A DNA stretch of 43,107 nucleotides. It comes from Myxococcales bacterium (GTDB lineage Bacteria > Myxococcota_A > Polyangia > Polyangiales > Polyangiaceae). A model generated the notes under the pieces. The model saw nothing but the letters and a program-made list of their open reading frames with translations, made no database searches and was not told the DNA's origin. A program made the translations under genes and the position numbers. The stretch is from NCBI GenBank assembly GCA_021847645.1, contig JAJZQG010000047.1, positions 1 through 43,107 of the forward strand. The letters are read 5' to 3'. How positions within the stretch are numbered: position 1 is the first letter of the stretch; every line of letters begins with the position of its first letter. This document shows positions 24,429 through 34,720 of the stretch, piece after piece.

Positions 24429-27400
24429 TCATGTTGATGGCTTGCCTTCCCGACGCGCCCTGACTTCGTCGAGCACTTCGCGCACCTTGCTGGTCAGCTC
24501 GACCTCGGTGAAGGGCTTGCCGATGAACGCCGAGCCTTCGTCGAGCACGCCGTGGTGCACGATGGCGTTGTCCGTGTAGCCGGACATGAAGAGCACGGGC
24601 AGCCCAGGCCGCATGGCCTGGAGCTGCGTGGCGAGCGCCCGCCCGCTCATCTCGGGCATGATCACGTCCGTCAGCACCAGGTCGACCGAGGTGCTGCGGT
24701 CTTCGCAGAGCCGCAAGGCGTCGCTTGGGCTCTCGGCGCCGAGCACGGTGAAGCCGGCTCGCTTGAGCATGCGGGTGACCACGCTGTGAACGCCCGCGTC
24801 GTCCTCGACGAGCAGGATGGTCTCGGTGCCCTTGGTGCGTGCGCGCTTGGGCGCGAGCGACGGCGCAGCGATGGACGGCGCGTCGATGCGGGGGAAGTAG
24901 ATCTTGAACGAGGTGCCCTTGCCCAGCTCGCTGTAGGCCCAGATGCTGCCGCCGCTCTGCTTGACGATGCCGTAGACGGTGGCGAGGCCAAGGCCAGTGC
25001 CCTTGCCGCTTTCCTTGGTCGTGAAGAAGGGCTCGAACATCCGGGCGAGCGTGTTTTCGTCCATGCCGCAGCCGGTGTCGCTCATGGACAGCAGCACATG
25101 CGGGCCCGGCTGCATCGCCGTGTGCTTCGCCGCGAACGCATCGTCGAGCTCGACATTGCGCGTTTCGATCGTGAGCTTGCCGCCTTCGGGCATGGCGTCG
25201 CGGGCGTTGACCGCCAGGTTCATGATGACCTGCTCGAGCTGGCCCGGGTCGACTTTCGCGTTGCCGACCGCGTATTGACGCGTCACCAACAGATCGATGT
25301 CCTCGCCCAGCAGCCGGCGCAGGATGCCTTCGATGCCCTCGACCACGTCGGCCGGGCACAAGACCTTCGGCTGCAGCACCTGCTTGCGGCTGAAGGCCAG
25401 GAGCTGGCGTGTGAGCGTGGCGGCGCGCTCGCCGGCTTGGCGGACCGCGGTCATGTCGGAGCGCAGCGAGGGCACGAGTTCGGCGGACTCGAGCGCGATG
25501 CTCGTGTAGCTGAGGATGACCGACAGCAGGTTGTTGAAGTCGTGGGCCACGCCTCCGGCGAGCCGGCCGATGGACTCGAGGCGCTGGCTGGCGCGTAGCT
25601 GCTCCTCGAGCCGTCGCTGGTCGGTGACGTCCTCGGTGTGCAGCACGACGACCGAGGGCGGTACGAAGCTGAAGGCTGACTTGAGGGTGCGCGGGGCGGA
25701 CGATCCGGGCGGGCAGTACTCGACCTCGCGGTGCACCAGGGCGTGCTCGGTGAAGCAGCGTTCGAGGTCTTCGAGCAAGTGTGGGAACGCGTGCGGCAGC
25801 TCGACGGCGGTTCGTCCGACGAACTGCGCGATGCCGCCGCGGGTGGTCTTGAGCGCCGCCTCGTTGTAGTCCTCGAGCACGAAGCCGGCGTCGACTCGAC
25901 GCCACACGAAGGTGGAGGTGGGCAGGTTCTGGTAGATGGCACGCGTCCTGGCCTCGCTCTCGGCGAGCGCGGCGTAGACACGCACGTTGTCCATCGCGAT
26001 CGACACCGAGTCGGCCAGGGATTGCAGGATGCGTACCTCCTCGGGGGTGGCGCGGTACACACTGCGCCAGTAGGCGCCGATGGCACCGGTGGGCAACTCG
26101 CTGCCGATCGGCACCATGACCATGCCGCGCACGAAGGTCTCGCGGTACGCATCGTGCGGCACGCGGGGGTCGAGAAGGACGTCCTCGATCACGGCCGCCT
26201 CGCGGTGCAGCATGGCCCAGCCGCTGACGCACGCGGACATGGGAAAGCGCTGACCCTTCCAGAGCGGCGCGATCGCGTCCTCGTCGACGTAATGGCAGAG
26301 GTCGCCTTCGCGCAGCACGAACGTGGCGCCGTCGGCGTTGGCGAGATCCCGAGCGGCATGGCGCACGATCTCGATGATGGCCTCGAGGGAGCGGGCGCCC
26401 GCGAGCTCGCGCGCGACCTGAGCGAGGCGCACAAGACGGGCGTTGAGGCGCTGGACGTCGAGCTCGGCGCGGAGGCGATCGGTGATCTCGACGCCGTACA
26501 GGTTGACGTAGCCGGCGGAGGAAATGGGTGTGAAGGCGAGGACGAACTGGCGGCCGGAAGCGACCTGAACGACGATGTCGCGGCGATCGCCGCTGTCGAG
26601 GGCTTCGTGGGCCGGCAGGCAGATGTCGTCGGGTGCGACCTGGCCGACGGCTCGCTGCCAGTGAGCCAGCAGCTCGGCGCTGCTCGGGTTGGCGAGCAGG
26701 ATGCGACCGTCGCGCGCCAAGCGGAGCACCGGGTTGGGGTTCTCGCTGGGGAACCGGGCGAGGCTCTCGATTTCGGCAAGGGCGCGATTGCGCTGCTCGG
26801 CGCGAGCGATCGACTCGAGCGCGAACGCGGTGTCGCCCGCGATCTCGCGCAGCAAGTCCAGTTCCTCCGGATCCGACGCCACGCCCGGAGAAGCCGACAC
26901 CAGCATCGCGCCGAAGACCTTGCCGTCGCTCGCCAGGCGCAAGGTGACAGTATCTCTGAGGCCCGAGCACGCCTTGCTCACGTCGCAATCGATGCAGGGA
27001 GTGGCCGGGTCATGACGCACGACCGGGTCGTCCTGGGCGAGCGCGGCCCGCAAGCACTGCGGCAGCTGCCCGCGGTCGAAGATTCGGCGCAGCGCGTGCA
27101 GCTTGTCCCCGGCACCTGCGCCGGCGAAGTGCGTGCCCCGGTCGCCGTCCAACAGCGCAATGCAGCAGGTGTCGACACCGCGAGACTCGACCAGCAACCC
27201 ACAGGCCTGCTGGATCAGCTCCTCGGCGTCGTGCTTGTGCGTGATGAGCCGGTTGACGTTGCGGATGGCGTGCAGCATCGCGTTGAGCTGCAAGATGCGC
27301 GCTTCGTTCTGCCGCAAGGCTTCCTCGGAGCGCTTGCGGTTGGTGATGTCGAGCGTAAGCACGAACAATCCTTCGGGCACGGGGGTGGCGGTGAGCTCGA

Positions 27401-29321
27401 TCCACCGGGTCTCGCCATCGAGGAAGCTCAGGTCGAACTCGCCTCGCAACGGCGAGCGATCCCGTGTCGAACGCTGCAGCGCCTGGAGCATCGGGGCAGC
27501 CTGGATGCCGTCGTAGATCTCGGTCAGCGTGCGTCCGATGAGCTCTCTGGCGCTGCGACGAACGAAGCTCGCGGCCGCCTCGTTCGCGTAGGCGCAGCGC
27601 TCGTCGGCGCCGATGATCTGCGCGCCTTCCATCATCGCGTCGAGCGCCCGGTGGTAGCGCCGCTCGGCGGTGAGCACCTGCTGCCGGAACAGCAGGCCGA
27701 GCGCGGCGGCGCCGCCGACAAGAAGCGTCACGACGGTCAGCACGGTTTCCCAGAGGCGCGCGCTCAACGGCTCGAGCACGTCCTGAAGGTCGCGCCGGGT
27801 CACGAGCTTCCAGGGCGAGAAGGGCACGCTGCGCGCGCAGGCAAGCACCGGAACGCCGCGGTAGCCCACGCCGTGAACAGGACCTTCGGCCCCGAGGATG
27901 GCGCGCGCGACAGGCGATTTACCATCGGCCAGCCGCTGGCCGAGGACAAACGGAGCGCGCGGTGCCCACTTCGCGGGATTCAGGAAGACCGCCTCGTCGC
28001 CTTCGCGTCGCACCAGGTCGGCTTCCGCGGTGTGGCTGGCGCCGGGCCAGTGCGCGAGGAACGGGTACAACCAGGTGCTCGGGTCGACTTGCAGCGCGAG
28101 CACGCCGAGGGGAGCGCCGCCGCGATCGAACAAGGGAGCCAGAACGCCCAACGAAACCGGCCCGCCGGACACGTCACGGCCCAGATCGACGAAGGTGACC
28201 TCGGACGATTGGAGGGCGGCAGGAACCTGCGCGGCGATTCGCTTGCCGAGCGGGACCGCGCTGTCGGGCTCGGCCATCAGCATGCCTCCGGTCGGGTCGA
28301 CGAGCGCCACCTGGAGGTACTCGCCCGAGGCGCGCAGCCGACCGAGCCAATCGTGCAGGTCGGCGGCGACGGCCAGGTTCGTCGGGTCGTCGAGGTTGCG
28401 CCGGACCAGTCCGGAGAACGAGCTGTTGCCCGCGAACATGGCGGCGTCCGCGCGTATCCTGTTGCGCCACGCCGCCACCTCGCCAGCCTGCAGATCGGCG
28501 ACCTCGCACAAGCGCGCCTCGGCAGCGGACGTTTGGCGGTGCTCCTGGACCTTGTAGTAGGAGCGGCCCGCGGTGATGATGCCCGCCGCTACCAGAGCGA
28601 AGCTCACGAGCAGCGCATCGACGGTGCGACGGCGGGCCTGGTCGACATCGCCGATCAACCCGCCGTGCGGGACGATCAGCGCGCCTGTGGCCAGAGCGGT
28701 GAACGCGAGGACGGTCGTGAGGGCAGGGGGGATGAACCTGCCGCCGTACAGCAGCGGCTCGCCGTAAGCGTATGCGAGGGTAAACACCGCCGAGGTTGCG
28801 AGCAGCAGTGCGGCGCTTGCCGAGGAAAGCAGAGCGCCGATCTTCGCGCGATGGGAGCCGCGCGCGGCGAGGGTGGAGAGGGAGGCGAGCAGGAAGCACG
28901 TGGCTGTCACCGGGGACATGTGCCCCACGGGCGCGCCTTGGACAGTGCTGGCGGCTTGGAACCCCAGGTGCACGACGGCAAGGTGAACGCCGGCGAGCGA
29001 GAGCGCGAGCAGCAGGCCGGACGCTGAGGCGGCTAGGGCGGCGGCGAACGTGACCGCGCGCTGCGTGGGCTGGTGCCGAGGGCGCACGGCGCGTGCGCAC
29101 AGGGCCGTGCCGGTGAGCAGGAACAGGACGGCCGTGCTGGGGGCCATGGGGATGAGGCCGGAGCCCAGCGAGGCGAGACGCAGATCTCCGGACGCCCAGC
29201 CGACCAGAGCCATGGCGCCCGTTCCTGCTGTGATGGCGCCCGCGGCCGAGGCTGCGATCGTCCGGGCGCGGTGACGGTAAGGACCGCGGTCAGACCTGGG
29301 ACTGAGTCCCCGAGCAGTCAT
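24429..29321 (-). CDS. large membrane hybrid histidine kinase (MASE-like, Cache, PAS/GAF, kinase, receiver)
   Basis: A 1630-residue sensor. About seven membrane segments form an N-terminal MASE-like region (20-250). A periplasmic Cache-like domain follows (about 255-520), with a membrane exit at about 524-546. Cytoplasmic order: PAS (555-660), GAF (690-840), PAS (855-945), GAF (965-1115), PAS (1125-1235), HisKA with [11 protein letters not shown] (His1260), HATPase ([19 protein letters not shown]) and receiver (1500-1620, Asp1552 in [10 protein letters not shown], Lys in GKPF). The first GAF carries a cysteine set [11 protein letters not shown] (775-785) that could bind metal or sense redox. 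All catalytic residues are present, so it is probably active and able to self-transfer phosphate. The ATG at 29321 follows GGAGG by about ten bases. The signal is unknown; its C-terminal half is the closest relative in the window of the kinase at 16961. Confidence 0.93.
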   Translation of the reverse strand: MTARGLSPRSDRGPYRHRARTIAASAAGAITAGTGAMALVGWASGDLRLASLGSGLIPMAPSTAVLFLLTGTALCARAVRPRHQPTQRAVTFAAALAASASGLLLALSLAGVHLAVVHLGFQAASTVQGAPVGHMSPVTATCFLLASLSTLAARGSHRAKIGALLSSASAALLLATSAVFTLAYAYGEPLLYGGRFIPPALTTVLAFTALATGALIVPHGGLIGDVDQARRRTVDALLVSFALVAAGIITAGRSYYKVQEHRQTSAAEARLCEVADLQAGEVAAWRNRIRADAAMFAGNSSFSGLVRRNLDDPTNLAVAADLHDWLGRLRASGEYLQVALVDPTGGMLMAEPDSAVPLGKRIAAQVPAALQSSEVTFVDLGRDVSGGPVSLGVLAPLFDRGGAPLGVLALQVDPSTWLYPFLAHWPGASHTAEADLVRREGDEAVFLNPAKWAPRAPFVLGQRLADGKSPVARAILGAEGPVHGVGYRGVPVLACARSVPFSPWKLVTRRDLQDVLEPLSARLWETVLTVVTLLVGGAAALGLLFRQQVLTAERRYHRALDAMMEGAQIIGADERCAYANEAAASFVRRSARELIGRTLTEIYDGIQAAPMLQALQRSTRDRSPLRGEFDLSFLDGETRWIELTATPVPEGLFVLTLDITNRKRSEEALRQNEARILQLNAMLHAIRNVNRLITHKHDAEELIQQACGLLVESRGVDTCCIALLDGDRGTHFAGAGAGDKLHALRRIFDRGQLPQCLRAALAQDDPVVRHDPATPCIDCDVSKACSGLRDTVTLRLASDGKVFGAMLVSASPGVASDPEELDLLREIAGDTAFALESIARAEQRNRALAEIESLARFPSENPNPVLRLARDGRILLANPSSAELLAHWQRAVGQVAPDDICLPAHEALDSGDRRDIVVQVASGRQFVLAFTPISSAGYVNLYGVEITDRLRAELDVQRLNARLVRLAQVARELAGARSLEAIIEIVRHAARDLANADGATFVLREGDLCHYVDEDAIAPLWKGQRFPMSACVSGWAMLHREAAVIEDVLLDPRVPHDAYRETFVRGMVMVPIGSELPTGAIGAYWRSVYRATPEEVRILQSLADSVSIAMDNVRVYAALAESEARTRAIYQNLPTSTFVWRRVDAGFVLEDYNEAALKTTRGGIAQFVGRTAVELPHAFPHLLEDLERCFTEHALVHREVEYCPPGSSAPRTLKSAFSFVPPSVVVLHTEDVTDQRRLEEQLRASQRLESIGRLAGGVAHDFNNLLSVILSYTSIALESAELVPSLRSDMTAVRQAGERAATLTRQLLAFSRKQVLQPKVLCPADVVEGIEGILRRLLGEDIDLLVTRQYAVGNAKVDPGQLEQVIMNLAVNARDAMPEGGKLTIETRNVELDDAFAAKHTAMQPGPHVLLSMSDTGCGMDENTLARMFEPFFTTKESGKGTGLGLATVYGIVKQSGGSIWAYSELGKGTSFKIYFPRIDAPSIAAPSLAPKRARTKGTETILLVEDDAGVHSVVTRMLKRAGFTVLGAESPSDALRLCEDRSTSVDLVLTDVIMPEMSGRALATQLQAMRPGLPVLFMSGYTDNAIVHHGVLDEGSAFIGKPFTEVELTSKVREVLDEVRARREGKPST

Positions 29322-29391
29322 CTAGCCAGCCTCCACAAACAAGAGATCCCCCAATAGGACCGTGCTCTCCCTTTCCAGCGAATCGCGGACG

Positions 29392-29411
29392 CACAGGATA
29401 CAGTATCCGTG
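29392..29411. terminator. possible hairpin downstream of the citrate-synthase-like operon
   Basis: GGATA and TATCC flank a three-base loop, extended by CAC and GTG with one bulged A. It lies 50 bases beyond the stop of the last operon gene (29461) and about 70 bases before the next gene. No T-run, so termination is uncertain; it could equally be an operator for the large kinase gene. Confidence 0.3.
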
Positions 29412-29460
29412 CCCGAACGGTAAGCAGTCGAAAGCGCAAGGAAGTGGCTGGAGGTCCGCG

Positions 29461-30300
29461 TCAACGCCGGGAGCCGGTCGGGGCCGGGGCGTAGTGCCCG
29501 GCCGCAGCAGCCGGGCTGACGCGCGGCGGCGGGCCGTCATAGCGGACCGCCGAGGCGGGCAGTTGTTGCAGAATCGGCGCCGCATGGTCGGCGCCCTCGA
29601 CAGCGTTCGCGAGGTAGGTGGGGACGACGTAGTTCCACGTAATCAGTCCGACCTGCAACGGAGATAGCCCGCAGTCGAGCAGCGCGGCCGCTGCGGCGCA
29701 CCCAGCATTGCGAGGCAACGGACGGCGATCGCTCAGCAGGGTCTCGACAAGCTTGGAGCTCCGCCAGTACTTGCCGCCGTCGCGTCCCTCCTCACGCACA
29801 ATGCGATCGATGACGCCCACGCGCTCGTCCAGCTGTCTGAATGCAACGCCGTAGCCTGGGAAGCGCCGGCCCAGGAGCCGGCGCCTGCGAAGTTCCTCGG
29901 CGAGGGATTCTCCGCTGTCGTCACCGGTCCAGTGGGTCGAGATGTCGAGCAGAAATTCCGCCGCATGCCGTGCGGTCAGAGGGCCAATCATCGCGTCCTC
30001 GAGGAACACGCTGCCCGCGCATACGCCCGGCAACGCACCACCGAACGAGGCGGCCAGGCGCGCAATCTTCAGCGGCCAGATGCGCGGGTCGGCGACCAGA
30101 TTGCAGCCGGCCAGGCGCTTGACGATGGATAGATGCGCAAATGACGCCGGGCTTGCGCCGACCGCGAGCAGCAGCCCACGCCAGTACGCGTCGCCGTCGG
30201 TGAAGTCGCGCTCGACGCGGAATCCGAAGTAGTCATTGCCGCTGGGGATCGCGCGCGCGACGCGTGTGGGCACCGCGAGTCCCGCCGGATCTTCAGCCAC
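29461..30300 (-). CDS. divergent citrate-synthase-like protein B
   Basis: A 279-residue protein resembling the short citrate-synthase/citryl-CoA-lyase fold. The best match is in the C-terminal half: RRFPGYGVAFRQLDERVGV corresponds to the RxPGFGHxVyxxxDPR region, and LPRNAGCAAAAALLDCGLS to the LPLNVDGAIAALLLDLG region. The active-site His of GFGHPV is replaced (PGYGVAF has Val), although the DxR pair (DERV) remains. An earlier segment, DPRIWPLKIARLAASFGGAL, precedes a likely core helix. Classical Claisen chemistry may therefore be lost or changed. The start is GTG at 30300, supported by AGGAGG seven bases upstream; its first eight bases overlap the end of protein A, so the two are translationally coupled and probably form a heteromer. 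The tail is Pro/Ala-rich. Reaction unknown. Confidence 0.75.
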   Translation of the reverse strand: MAEDPAGLAVPTRVARAIPSGNDYFGFRVERDFTDGDAYWRGLLLAVGASPASFAHLSIVKRLAGCNLVADPRIWPLKIARLAASFGGALPGVCAGSVFLEDAMIGPLTARHAAEFLLDISTHWTGDDSGESLAEELRRRRLLGRRFPGYGVAFRQLDERVGVIDRIVREEGRDGGKYWRSSKLVETLLSDRRPLPRNAGCAAAAALLDCGLSPLQVGLITWNYVVPTYLANAVEGADHAAPILQQLPASAVRYDGPPPRVSPAAAAGHYAPAPTGSRR

Positions 30301-31000
30301 GGTTGTCCTCCTGGTATCGGAAATGGGGCAGGTCCATCGGATATCCCCGGAAGTCACCGGCCGCGGCCGCGAAGGCCTCGGCAGCCACCGCGGGCAGTCT
30401 GGCGATCAGCAGCACGCCCACCCATTGGTGAGGCTCGCGAAGCCCGCACGCGAAGAGCGTGCAGAACAACGCCGGCAGCGGCTTGGGTCGTTGATCGAGC
30501 CCCACCACGTCGGATTGCACGTCCCCCAGCGCGTCCCGAAGGCTTTGCACGGCATCGTCGTCGGACGGATCCGATGATGCGAACTCGGCGGGCAGCGGGG
30601 AGTCGGGACGAGCGAGCCAGTGCCGCAAGGGCTCGTGGTCGCGTACCCAAGTCGCGGCCTGTTCGGCGAGTGTGAGCGCACCGGCCTGCAGCACGCCGGC
30701 TGGCTGCGCACCGCAGATCCGCGCCAGCACGGCCGCATGCGAGGGAGCCTCCGCGATGGTGCAGGGCAACAGGAACGTCATTGCCACTTGAAGCGCGCGC
30801 GACCCGCGGGCCGAGGGCAGCTCGCCCGTGAGCGACAGCGCCACCAGGTCGGAGAAGCTGTAGTGGCGAGCGAGGTCGCGCTGGACGTCATAGCCGTAGA
30901 GCCGGGGGGGGTGCCCAGGGTGCACGACCCGCGCCGTGAGCTGCGTGGGCCAGGGAAACGCCTCGATGGGCCCGTTGCCTGATTCCGTGTTGTCTTTCAC
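30293..31000 (-). CDS. divergent citrate-synthase-like protein A
   Basis: A 235-residue protein. The N-terminal part, RLYGYDVQRDLARHYSFSDLVALSLTGELP, matches the IRGYDLEDLIGxxSFxExxxLLLTGxLP region at the start of citrate synthases. The C-terminal part (PALFCTLFACGLREPHQ, then LLIARLPAVAAEA) fits the closing helices of the same fold. The middle, where the HGGA and GFGH active-site motifs should be, lacks both and has an acidic loop (SSDPSDDDAV), so it is probably not catalytic alone. It starts with GTG two bases after the ThDP enzyme's stop, with AGGGG about nine bases upstream, and overlaps protein B. I infer a two-subunit enzyme, one subunit possibly structural. No close family name can be given; fold assignment is moderate. 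Confidence 0.7.
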   Translation of the reverse strand: MKDNTESGNGPIEAFPWPTQLTARVVHPGHPPRLYGYDVQRDLARHYSFSDLVALSLTGELPSARGSRALQVAMTFLLPCTIAEAPSHAAVLARICGAQPAGVLQAGALTLAEQAATWVRDHEPLRHWLARPDSPLPAEFASSDPSDDDAVQSLRDALGDVQSDVVGLDQRPKPLPALFCTLFACGLREPHQWVGVLLIARLPAVAAEAFAAAAGDFRGYPMDLPHFRYQEDNRG

Positions 31001-31002
31001 CT

Positions 31003-32733
31003 CTATTGCCCCTTGAAGCCGGCGATCGTCTTGGCGCGATCACCGAGCGGCGGAGGGATCCTCTCGTCGACCCGAACTTCGATCAGCCCCGGCCGACGCT
31101 CCGACAACGCCTCTTGGACCGCCTCGACGATCGCACCGGGACGGTCGACCACCCAGGCTTTGATGCCCATCGCGCGGGCAATCGACGCAATCTCGACCTT
31201 GCGCTGGAATACGACCGACTGCATGGGCTTGCCGTTGCCGACCATCTTGCTCCCATGCCACGTGATGCCGTGCATCTGGTTGTTCTCCACGATCCAGACG
31301 ACCGGAATCTCGTACTCTGCTGCTGTGAGCACCTCCATGCCATTCATCGTGAAGCAGCCGTCGCCGACAATGGCGATGACAGGTCGCGAGGGGCACGCCA
31401 GTGCCGCCCCGATCGGCGCGGCAACGCCGTGACCCATCGAGCCGAAACCCATGTTGATGAAGAAACGCTGTTCATGATGCATGCACAGATGGTGAAGGTT
31501 GAACAGCATGTGCCCCCCGATATCGGAGAATAGGAGGGCATCGGCAGGCAGCGCCTGCTGCAGGTCAACGCGCCAGCGCTGCGGGGTCAGCGGGTAGGCG
31601 TCGGACGTCCGCAGGTCCGGGTCGAGGTACCGGCCATGACCGAAATCGAGCGGCGGAGCTGCATTCCATTCGGAGGCCGGAGACGCCGACTCGCGCACCA
31701 AGCGGTGTGCCTGATAGAGCATCTCGATGAGGATGGTCTGGGCATCGCCCACGAGCGGCACGTCTACGGGGTAATTGCGCCCCACGCGATCGGCGTCGAT
31801 GTCGAGCTGGATGAGCGAGCCCGAAGGCCGAAGCCCAGGGTGCCAGTTGAACGTGGTCGTCTCGTTGAGCGAGGCGCCGACGGTGAACAAGACATCGACC
31901 TCGCCGCCCAGAAGCAGGGTGCGCGCCTGCTGATGCCCGGCAAACCCGAATACGCCGACCGACAGCTTGTGGTCTTCCGGAAACAGGCCCTTGCCTCGCG
32001 GCGTGGTTGCGACTCGGGCAGGAAAGAACTCGGCGAGTGACCGGAGATGCATCTCGGCACCGGCAGCGCCGACGCCCGAGCCCACCAAGAAGACCGGGCG
32101 GCGTGCAGACATCAGCGCCTCGGTGGCGCGTCGCACCGCATTGCGATCGAACACGTGGGTCGAGGGGCGGTAGGTGGACGGGTCGAACCAGCGCTCGTCG
32201 ACTGCCTTGCCCCACAGGTCGACCGGAACATTCAAGTGTACAGGGCCGGGGCGCCCGGTCAGAGCGAGGCGCAGCGCACGGCGGAGGTGGTGCGTCAGCT
32301 TCTCCGGCGAGGTGACCATGGTCGAGTACTTGGTTACGGGCCGGAACATGCCGACCACGTCCATGTCCTCGGGCGGAGTCTCCTGCGCGGCTCCCTTGCC
32401 GAGCGCGGCCGAAGGCGCTTGCCCCGTGACCACGAGCATCGGGACGCCGTCCGCAAAGGCGCAGGAGACGCCGGTGAGCAAGTTGGTCGCACCCGGGCCG
32501 GACGTCCCCGCGCAGACCGCGAGCTTGTGAGCAGCCCGCGCAAAGCCGTCGGCCATGAAGGCGGCCCCTTCCTCGTGCCGTGTCACGACCAACTGCAGAT
32601 CCGGGTCGTTCTCCACGGCCTCGAAGAACGGGTGCAAGAGCCCTCCGGGAATCCCGAATACGACGCTGGCGCCTTCGGCTTTCAAGTACTCAAGGAAGAC
32701 ATCGACGAACCGCGACGGCCCCGGGCCAACCAT
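31003..32733 (-). CDS. thiamine-diphosphate-dependent enzyme of the acetolactate-synthase family
   Basis: A 576-residue enzyme with the three-domain layout of acetolactate synthase large subunits: PYR domain (about 8-170) with the activating Glu in VVTRHEEGAAFMADGFAR (Glu54), central domain (about 195-330), and PP domain (about 370-540) with the GDG...NN cofactor motif (GDG at 457-459, NN at 484-485). It should decarboxylate a 2-keto acid and transfer or release the aldehyde. The substrate cannot be read from motifs. No small regulatory subunit or other branched-chain amino-acid gene is adjacent, so housekeeping acetolactate synthase is unlikely. Its ATG overlaps the stop of the upstream histidine kinase (TGATG), and the citrate-synthase-like gene starts two bases after its stop. 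It is thus the first enzyme of a compact operon directly coupled to a sensor. Confidence 0.9.
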   Translation of the reverse strand: MVGPGPSRFVDVFLEYLKAEGASVVFGIPGGLLHPFFEAVENDPDLQLVVTRHEEGAAFMADGFARAAHKLAVCAGTSGPGATNLLTGVSCAFADGVPMLVVTGQAPSAALGKGAAQETPPEDMDVVGMFRPVTKYSTMVTSPEKLTHHLRRALRLALTGRPGPVHLNVPVDLWGKAVDERWFDPSTYRPSTHVFDRNAVRRATEALMSARRPVFLVGSGVGAAGAEMHLRSLAEFFPARVATTPRGKGLFPEDHKLSVGVFGFAGHQQARTLLLGGEVDVLFTVGASLNETTTFNWHPGLRPSGSLIQLDIDADRVGRNYPVDVPLVGDAQTILIEMLYQAHRLVRESASPASEWNAAPPLDFGHGRYLDPDLRTSDAYPLTPQRWRVDLQQALPADALLFSDIGGHMLFNLHHLCMHHEQRFFINMGFGSMGHGVAAPIGAALACPSRPVIAIVGDGCFTMNGMEVLTAAEYEIPVVWIVENNQMHGITWHGSKMVGNGKPMQSVVFQRKVEIASIARAMGIKAWVVDRPGAIVEAVQEALSERRPGLIEVRVDERIPPPLGDRAKTIAGFKGQ

Positions 32734-34451
32734 CAGCGAACCTCCCGGATCCGGATGATGCGCTTCGCGACATCGTGCAGCGATTCTTCCTCGATGCGCT
32801 CGTGTCTGCCAGTGCTGTCAGGCGGCGGATCGACGGGCACGTAGAGCCAGAAGGTGGTTCCCTGCTCGGGGCGCGACATCACCTCGACCCTGCCGGCGAG
32901 CCGCGCGAGTGTGCGCACGACCACCGACAGCCCCAGGCCCAGGCTCGATCCGACATTGGGAGCCAGATCCGGCGAGCTCCCGCTGAACACGCCCTCGAGA
33001 CGATCCGCCGAGATGCCGCGCCCGGTGTCGGAGACGCGCATGCACAGGTGTCCCGGCGTGCCGTCGAACTCCACCAGGATGCTGCCCCGGTCGGTGTACT
33101 TCGCCGCGTTCGTCAGCAGGTTGTCCAGCACGCGATCGAGCAGGATCGCGTCCACTCGCAGCTCGCTGGGCGCCTCTCGTGTCTTGAAGACGGTCGGACG
33201 TATGTCGCGTCCGAGCACCAGCGCACCGAGGCGCCGTCGCACCGACGCGGCGAGCGTTGCCACGTCCACTGTCTCGTAGCGTGAGTTCCCCGCGGTTCGC
33301 TCGATCGTGGCGGTGCGGGCGAGGTCGACGAGGAGCCGATCGATGCGAGTGGAGGCCTGCTCCAGCTCCACGAGGATCTGGTCGAGCTCCGGCGACACGT
33401 CCCTCACCTCCTCGCGAATCGACTCCGACGCGTACTTGATGATGGTCAGCGGATTGCGGATGTCGTGGGAGAGGCTCTGGACCCGGGAGGTCTGCACCTG
33501 TCCGAGCTTTCGCAGCTTGCCCACGACCATCTCCAGGGTCGCCGTGCGCTCCCCGACGAGCGCTTCCAGCTCCTGGTTCCAAGCTTGCTGGCGACGGTGC
33601 AGGTCGATGAGCTCCCTGGCAGCCTCCCCTTGTGCGGTCGCCAGCTCGAGTAGCGCGTGGTTGGTGTCACCGGCCGCGCGTTCGTTCTCGGCAACCACGC
33701 GACGGGCCTCGAGCATCCATCCGACAGCCAGGCCGACAAGCCCGAATGCAGCGAGGTACCAGCCCGGCCATCCCAACGCGGCCACGGGGATGAGCCCCAC
33801 CGCGCTTACGGCCAACCCGACCGCGACCGCGAGCGAGAAGCGCACAGGCTCCTTCCAGCGCAGTTGGTAGCTGCACTCGTCGTCACCTCGGGAGATGCAC
33901 TTCTCCTCGACGATCACGGGCGCGGGAATGCCCCACCACATGCTTGGAACGGCCTGGTTCTGCGCTTGGCGCGACAGGCACATCAGCCTGCTCTCCGGCC
34001 GCGTGGACTTGTAACGGATGCGCACGGCGCCGCGGCCGAGGTCTGTTACCTCGAAGCGGCTGATTCTGCTGACCATGTGGGATGTCGACGCGAGCAGCCT
34101 GTAGACCTGCTTGATGGTCGACATGCGGAACACCAGGGCGAGCGGGCCGTAGGTGTTTTTCACTTCATACGCAGCTGCGTGCATGAACTCCTGGTCGGAG
34201 CGGAGCTCCGCCCGCACGCCCGCCAGCACGCGTTCGAAGAGAGCATGAGAAATCCACGAGTACGGCGGCTCGAACAGCGCGGGGTCGCCACCGGCTCGCT
34301 CAAGGATCTGCGTGACACGGTCCGCGCCGAAGTGGTCGCGGATGTAAGCAAGCGGGCACATGAGGACCCGCGTGTTGAGGTCCGCGTCGGGGTCGGGCGC
34401 GTCGGGTGGGGTCTCGCTCGACCGAATCGCACGCAGCCGGGTGGAACTCAC
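32733..34451 (-). CDS. membrane histidine kinase with V4R-like sensor, coupled to ThDP enzyme
   Basis: About 572 residues. The sensor (about 27-202) begins CPLAYIRDHFGADRVTQIL and closes with EEKCISRGDDECSYQLRW, the Cys/Gly-Asp/Cys pattern of V4R-type small-molecule-binding domains. Two closely spaced membrane segments (about 205-247), a coiled coil (about 250-320), HisKA with LSHDIRNPLTII (His329) and a HATPase with NLLTNAAKY, DTGRGI and SSLGLGLSVV follow. There is no receiver, so it needs a partner; the receiver fused to the Ser/Thr kinase just upstream is the obvious candidate. The start is uncertain: GTG at 34451 is chosen on codon character, with GTG 34559 and ATG 34361 as alternatives. 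Its TGA overlaps the ATG of the ThDP gene. The fold of the sensor is a moderate-confidence call. Confidence 0.85.
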   Translation of the reverse strand: MSSTRLRAIRSSETPPDAPDPDADLNTRVLMCPLAYIRDHFGADRVTQILERAGGDPALFEPPYSWISHALFERVLAGVRAELRSDQEFMHAAAYEVKNTYGPLALVFRMSTIKQVYRLLASTSHMVSRISRFEVTDLGRGAVRIRYKSTRPESRLMCLSRQAQNQAVPSMWWGIPAPVIVEEKCISRGDDECSYQLRWKEPVRFSLAVAVGLAVSAVGLIPVAALGWPGWYLAAFGLVGLAVGWMLEARRVVAENERAAGDTNHALLELATAQGEAARELIDLHRRQQAWNQELEALVGERTATLEMVVGKLRKLGQVQTSRVQSLSHDIRNPLTIIKYASESIREEVRDVSPELDQILVELEQASTRIDRLLVDLARTATIERTAGNSRYETVDVATLAASVRRRLGALVLGRDIRPTVFKTREAPSELRVDAILLDRVLDNLLTNAAKYTDRGSILVEFDGTPGHLCMRVSDTGRGISADRLEGVFSGSSPDLAPNVGSSLGLGLSVVVRTLARLAGRVEVMSRPEQGTTFWLYVPVDPPPDSTGRHERIEEESLHDVAKRIIRIREVR

Positions 34452-34720
34452 GTGCGCGGACGACGGCCAAGGGCCTCCGGCGTGTGCTGAACCGGCGGCG
34501 GAAGCAAGGAAGCTCGAAGGTGCGAGCGACGGAGGAGCGATTGGACGATAGAACGTCACAGGATAGGAGACTACGCGCCTTGCTCGCCCACTGCAATGTC
34601 CGTTCACGACAGAGTTGGGGAACGCGAATCGCGGTCCAGGTCCCGGTGACGGAAATGCTCTGCAGCGTGACGGTTCGACATGTGCCAGGAGAGGCAGTCG
34701 CTCACATCGGCCTACCGTAT

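Noticed and set aside
24346-26988. An 880-residue minus-strand frame overlapping the large hybrid kinase
   Set aside because: It is arginine/proline-rich, shows no domain, and lies in another frame of a gene with a full set of kinase motifs. Long false frames are expected at this GC content.
25731-29027. A 1098-residue plus-strand frame antisense to the large hybrid kinase
   Set aside because: No recognisable motif; its composition mirrors the codon pattern of the real gene on the other strand.
31003-32733. Housekeeping acetolactate synthase (ilvB)
   Set aside because: The fold and motifs fit the family, but there is no small subunit or other branched-chain amino-acid gene, and the neighbours are a sensor kinase and citrate-synthase-like proteins.
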